Shown here piece by piece: positions 60,613-64,000 of a stretch of DNA of 64,000 nt. The notes under the pieces are model-generated. The model saw only the letters and a program-made list of their open reading frames with translations, searched no databases and had not been told where the DNA came from. The stretch is from Paenibacillus terrigena DSM 21567. Lineage in GTDB: Bacteria > Bacillota > Bacilli > Paenibacillales > Paenibacillaceae. Numbering within the stretch: the stretch's first letter is position 1; every line of letters starts with the position of its first letter. The stretch is taken from assembly GCF_000374845.1 (NCBI RefSeq), contig NZ_KB895412.1, positions 806,265-870,264 of the forward strand, written 5' to 3'. A program made the translations under genes and the position numbers.

Positions 60613-62013
60613 ATGGATCGTTTCTTTAAGTTAAAGGAAAACGGAACAAATGTCAGAACTGAGGTTTTGGCGGGGATCACAACATTTATGACCATGGCTT
60701 ACATTTTGGCGGTCAACCCGAACATCTTATCAGCTTTTGGTAAAACAGGCATGGAATGGTACTCCGTATTTTTGGCGACAGCAATTGCGGCGGGCGTATT
60801 CACAATCGCAATGGGGATTTTCGTTAACTTTCCAGTAGCACTTGCACCAGGTATGGGCCTTAATGCATATTTTGCATCGGTTATTATTTCGACAGCATCG
60901 AGTAATCATCCGGTGACTTGGCAAATCGCGTTAACAGCGGTATTTATGTCCGGTATTATCTTCTTCATCTTAACGGTTACCAAGCTTCGACAGCTACTCT
61001 TGGTCGCAATTCCAGATGGACTGAAGCATGCGATTACGGTAGGTATTGGTTTCTTTATTACGATTGTAGGCTTGAAGAACAGCGGTATTTTGTCTGTTGC
61101 CGTTGAATCGACGAAGGATATCAAGGCTGGAGCATTCACGCCACTTCTTGGATTTGAATCGGTATTCTCGATGGGCAGCTTTACGAATCCCGATGTCATG
61201 ATTGCGCTCATTGGTATCGCGTTGATCGGTATTCTTATGGTGCTTCGTGTACCAGGTGCGATTTTCTTCGGTATCATTGGAACGTCCTTGATCGGATGGG
61301 CATTATTTTATGATCATCTCAAAGCAGTCAGCACAACGCCAGCGACTTGGATGCCTGACTTCAGTCAGTTGAACTTCTGGCAGTTCGATTTCGAGGGGAT
61401 GATGGGTGTTGGTATCGTATCCATTATTGTTACCTTCACATTCGTTGAATTGTTCGATACATTTGGTACGCTTGTAGGTACAGCAACACGTGCAGGATTC
61501 ATGAAGGACAAAGAAGAAGGCAACAAACGTGTAGGTAAGGCCATGTTCGTCGATGCGATCGCTGTAGCAGGCGGCGCGGCTGTAGGTACAAGTACAGTAA
61601 CGACATTCGTAGAGAGTTCTGCAGGGGTTGCAGCAGGCGGACGTACGGGATTGACTTCCGTAACAACAGGTCTTTGCTTCTTAGCAGCATTGTTCTTAGC
61701 ACCAGCGGTTGCGTTGATCCCAGGATCGGCAACAGCAGCAGCATTAATCATTGTTGGTGTGCTAATGGTTCAATCGGTAAGCGAAATTGACTTTAAAGAT
61801 ATGACGATTGGTATTCCTGCATTCTTGACGATTGCATTCATGCCTTTCACATACAGTATTGCGAACGGTATTTCGTTAGGTATCATCTCTTATGTTATCT
61901 TCGCATTTGTAGGTAACATGACAGGGAAGAGCAATCATAAGGTTCATTGGTTAATGTGGATTTTGTTCATCTTGGTTCTTGCACGTTACGTGTTCATGGG
62001 CGGAGAAGGCTAA
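60613..62013 (+). CDS. pbuG: Guanine/hypoxanthine permease (AzgA/NCS2 family)
   Basis: A 466-residue transporter with about twelve to fourteen helices. The N-terminal TEVLAGITTFMTMAYILAVN, the PVALAPGMGLNAYFA motif and FVELFDTFGTLVGTATRAGF are typical of PbuG/AzgA purine permeases. ATG 60613 follows AGGAGGAG. Expression should fall when guanine is plentiful, through the upstream riboswitch, and perhaps through PurR. Confidence 0.95.
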   Translation: MDRFFKLKENGTNVRTEVLAGITTFMTMAYILAVNPNILSAFGKTGMEWYSVFLATAIAAGVFTIAMGIFVNFPVALAPGMGLNAYFASVIISTASSNHPVTWQIALTAVFMSGIIFFILTVTKLRQLLLVAIPDGLKHAITVGIGFFITIVGLKNSGILSVAVESTKDIKAGAFTPLLGFESVFSMGSFTNPDVMIALIGIALIGILMVLRVPGAIFFGIIGTSLIGWALFYDHLKAVSTTPATWMPDFSQLNFWQFDFEGMMGVGIVSIIVTFTFVELFDTFGTLVGTATRAGFMKDKEEGNKRVGKAMFVDAIAVAGGAAVGTSTVTTFVESSAGVAAGGRTGLTSVTTGLCFLAALFLAPAVALIPGSATAAALIIVGVLMVQSVSEIDFKDMTIGIPAFLTIAFMPFTYSIANGISLGIISYVIFAFVGNMTGKSNHKVHWLMWILFILVLARYVFMGGEG

Positions 62014-62035
62014 ATCTATCATATGGATTCAAAAT

Positions 62036-62082
62036 AAGCCGAGCGTATCGTCAGGAAGGTGACGATACGCTCGGCTTTTTTG
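62036..62082. terminator. Terminator after pbuG
   Basis: AAGCCGAGCGTATCGTC pairs with GACGATACGCTCGGCTT, followed by T. The gene to the right is convergent. Confidence 0.95.
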
Positions 62083-62115
62083 ATAAGATAGAATGGGATA
62101 TATTTAGGAATTTGA

Positions 62116-62970
62116 TTATGATTGTTGATACAAAATACGTATCGCTTGGCTGGTCTCCGTAAGCTGTTTGATCGTCGCATCATGCTGTAATGAAGCGTAA
62201 GCGAAGAATAGGGTATCTACGGCAAGCAGCTGCGCCAGTCGTGAGCTAGTTGCAACGCTTCGGAACACAGCCTCGGGTTCATGGGCGATAGATAACATGT
62301 ACTTAGCGGTCGCGGAGAGTTCGTGATCTCCGTAACGGGCGATCCCGACCGTTGTTAGCTTGTACTTATTCGCGAGTCGCGTAGATTGCACGACTTCATT
62401 CGTCTTCCCGCTATAGGATACGCCGATGAATATCGAACCTGGAGGCGCATTTGCAATATTGACAGCCAGAACATGAAGATCATGGAATGAGAAAGCTGTT
62501 TTTCCGAGATGCATCCACTTCTGGGCAATATCCTCGGCTACGACGGATGAAGCACCGATCCCGAACGAATAGATGGCCGGCGCTTGTGCCATCGCTTCTA
62601 CGATCTGATCAATGGTGTGACTGTTCAGAGAAGTGGCTGTATCTTGCAGCGCTTGAACGCTATTCGATAAGGTCTTCTTAATGATCGATTCCGTCTCATC
62701 GCTTGGATCGAAGTCGTAGTAGGTTGGCCGCTCATTCTTCGAAATATCAAAGGAGAGTCTTATTTTGAGTTGGGGGAAGCCATCGACATGCAGCGATTGG
62801 CAGAATCGGACGACGGATGCGCCGCTTGTTTCCGATTTTACGGCGAGTTCATGAATGCTGATCTTCGCCGCATCTTCTGGATGGTCAAGAATATAGCGAG
62901 CTACTTTCTGCTCCGATTGCGGTAATTTATTGTACAAAGCCTGAATTTGCGTCAAAATACTTCCCATCAT
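62116..62970 (-). CDS. MurR/RpiR family transcriptional regulator
   Basis: A 284-residue regulator. The N-terminal RpiR helix-turn-helix (SEQKVARYILDHPEDAAKIS, SETSGASVVRFCQSLHVDGF) is followed by a SIS sugar-phosphate domain (IYSFGIGASSVVAEDIAQKW, IFIGVSYSGKTNEVVQSTRL). GGAGGG lies ten bases before the double ATG at 62970; the open frame to 63042 is not needed. It lies just downstream of a decayed PTS EIIC gene on the same strand, so it may once have sensed MurNAc-6-phosphate or a similar sugar phosphate. Confidence 0.92.
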   Translation of the reverse strand: MMGSILTQIQALYNKLPQSEQKVARYILDHPEDAAKISIHELAVKSETSGASVVRFCQSLHVDGFPQLKIRLSFDISKNERPTYYDFDPSDETESIIKKTLSNSVQALQDTATSLNSHTIDQIVEAMAQAPAIYSFGIGASSVVAEDIAQKWMHLGKTAFSFHDLHVLAVNIANAPPGSIFIGVSYSGKTNEVVQSTRLANKYKLTTVGIARYGDHELSATAKYMLSIAHEPEAVFRSVATSSRLAQLLAVDTLFFAYASLQHDATIKQLTETSQAIRILYQQS

Positions 62971-63012
62971 TGCGGGGGCCCTCCGATTTGTTCTATAACA
63001 TGGATGAAGAAA

Positions 63013-63057
63013 ATAGGACATCTTCGGAGTAGTATGCTCCAAGATGCCCTATTTTTC
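63013..63057 (-). terminator. Terminator between the dead PTS gene and the RpiR regulator
   Basis: AAAATAGGACATCTT and AAGATGCCCTATTTT with inner CGGAG/CTCC pairing form a long stem; on the minus strand it ends in TTTTC. Confidence 0.75.
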
Positions 63058-63074
63058 ATGTATTGTTTTATGGC

Positions 63075-63421
63075 TCAGTTGTCTTTATTATGCTCTAATA
63101 TCAGTTCTTTTGTAAAGCCAAAGAAGTAAGTGAGCAGGAATCCAGAGATATAAGAAACGAGAAGTCCTAGCAGGTAACCGAGGATCGAAGCAGCGATCCC
63201 TAAGAAACCGAAGGAAGAACTCCTTTAATGAGATTGCGCATAATGGCTGCACCAACTTGTTCTTGTTCAGCAACAGCCAATCGCAAGGATCGGCAAGAGT
63301 GTGCTGTATAGCCGAATTGCGCGATTAACTCGGCGTGGATCGGAATCAATGCTTGATGCAGTCCGAACATAACGAGTGGCAAGAACGCTGCAGCGAGTAC
63401 GAATCCGGATAATGGACCACC
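63075..63421 (-). pseudogene. Decayed PTS EIIC (glucose/MurNAc-type) gene remnant
   Basis: On the minus strand one frame reads GGPLSGFVLAAAF, then LPLVMFGLHQALIPIHAELI and AQFGYTA, a PTS EIIC core. The frame then shifts: QVGAAI appears in a changed context, and a third frame gives GFLGIAASILGYLLGLLVSY, ISGFLLTYFFGFTKE and a stop at 63075, the usual EIIC C-terminus. At least two frameshifts and loss of the N-terminal half and the middle make it nonfunctional. The neighbouring MurR/RpiR regulator suggests a former MurNAc-type uptake locus. Confidence 0.75.
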
Positions 63422-63608
63422 ATTTAAAAGTTACCAGTAACAATATTAATACGTAGTGGAATACTTCTATCTGTTTTTGCACATATAATGAAGCTTTTTG
63501 AAAATATGCCTCGTCGAGTGTGACTGTATTTTTTTACTAGTTGCATTGTGTGGGCGATGGTGGTAAAGTCTAATTTATCGCTTCAACAACAAGTAAGCAT
63601 GAATGAGA

Positions 63609-63664
63609 TTGACAAAAATTAATTTCAAAAAAAGCTTGCATATAAAGTTGAAACGTGGTATATT
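63609..63664 (+). promoter_or_regulatory. rRNA operon promoter region
   Basis: TTGACA lies at 63609 in A-rich DNA and TATATT at 63659, about 150 bases before the 16S 5' end. The pairing of hexamers is uncertain; tandem rrn promoters are usual. The preceding 63422-63608 stretch is AT-rich with no gene seen. Confidence 0.5.
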
Positions 63665-63806
63665 ATAAAAGTTGTCGCCGAGAGAACAACGCGGTGATCA
63701 CAAGAAAGACATTGATCTTTGAAAACTGAACAACGAATGATTGAAAGAATAACGAGAATTTCGGTTCTCGCAAGCAAGTCAGTTTCAAAATGAGCAAGTC
63801 AAACAC

Positions 63807-64000
63807 TTTATTGGAGAGTTTGATCCTGGCTCAGGACGAACGCTGGCGGCGTGCCTAATACATGCAAGTCGAGCGGAGTTATTCCTTCGGGGATAACTTA
63901 GCGGCGGACGGGTGAGTAACACGTAGGTAACCTGCCTGTAAGATCGGGATAACTACCGGAAACGGTAGCTAAGACCGAATAATCAGCTTGGTCGCATGAC
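63807..64000 (+). rRNA. 16S ribosomal RNA, 5' part
   Basis: The sequence TTTATTGGAGAGTTTGATC, then CTGGCTCAGGACGAACGCTG and GCGGCGTGCCTAATACATGC is the standard bacterial 16S 5' end. The gene continues past the window. A typical Bacillales pre-16S leader (TTTGAAAACTGAACAACGAA) precedes it from about 63718. Confidence 0.98.

Overview
The window looks like a chromosomal segment of a Paenibacillus-type member of the Bacillales. The evidence is AGGAGG-type ribosome sites with many TTG and GTG starts, Bacillus-like synteny (MoxR, DUF58, transglutaminase, guaA, pbuG), YesM/AraC two-component sugar regulation, Firmicute biotin (BirA), Mn2+ (yybP-ykoY) and guanine riboswitch control, and a 16S rRNA 5' end of Bacillales type at the right edge. 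This is inference from the sequence; no database was searched.

Layout. 1-6.4 kb: queG fused to an O6-alkylguanine alkyltransferase domain, yneF, folE, then a tight fixABCX operon with a 53-residue companion. 6.4-14.5 kb: a DUF6843-like protein, an APH-like kinase, a YqjF-like protein, a Mn/Fe superoxide dismutase with a long N-terminal extension, an alpha/beta hydrolase, an IclR regulator, and an HxlR regulator divergent from doxX-pirin. 14.6-18.5 kb: aconitase, then 1.2 kb of gene-poor DNA with a dead histidine-kinase fragment, a 51-bp periodic hairpin array and a nested inverted repeat. 18.5-31 kb: amidase, ddl, uvsE, fabI, an inositol-monophosphatase-family protein, an ABC exporter, MarR with a KstD-like flavoprotein, and a GDSL hydrolase. 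31-35.5 kb: biotin operon bioD-B-F-H-like-C behind a BirA operator. 35.6-43.4 kb: riboswitch-controlled TerC, hemL/gsaB, an LCP protein, a three-gene ABC-2 exporter, bcp and DedA. 43.5-51.1 kb: polysaccharide deacetylase, moxR-DUF58-transglutaminase and guaA.

51.2-64 kb: a second 51-bp hairpin array, then a carbohydrate cluster (GH63-like hydrolase, YesM kinase, AraC regulator, binding lipoprotein, two permeases) with three candidate cre sites. It is followed by pbuG under a guanine riboswitch, a MurR/RpiR regulator next to a decayed PTS EIIC gene, and an rRNA operon.

The most unusual signals are non-coding. Two arrays of short hairpins (AACTGC, loop, GCAGTT) lie 33 kb apart and share an almost invariant 51-bp period, with paired stem changes. 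Three further intergenic inverted-repeat elements and one mixed-orientation repeat cluster are present. A shared 17-bp palindrome sits just downstream of near-identical promoters for the IclR gene and for acnA, suggesting one small regulon.
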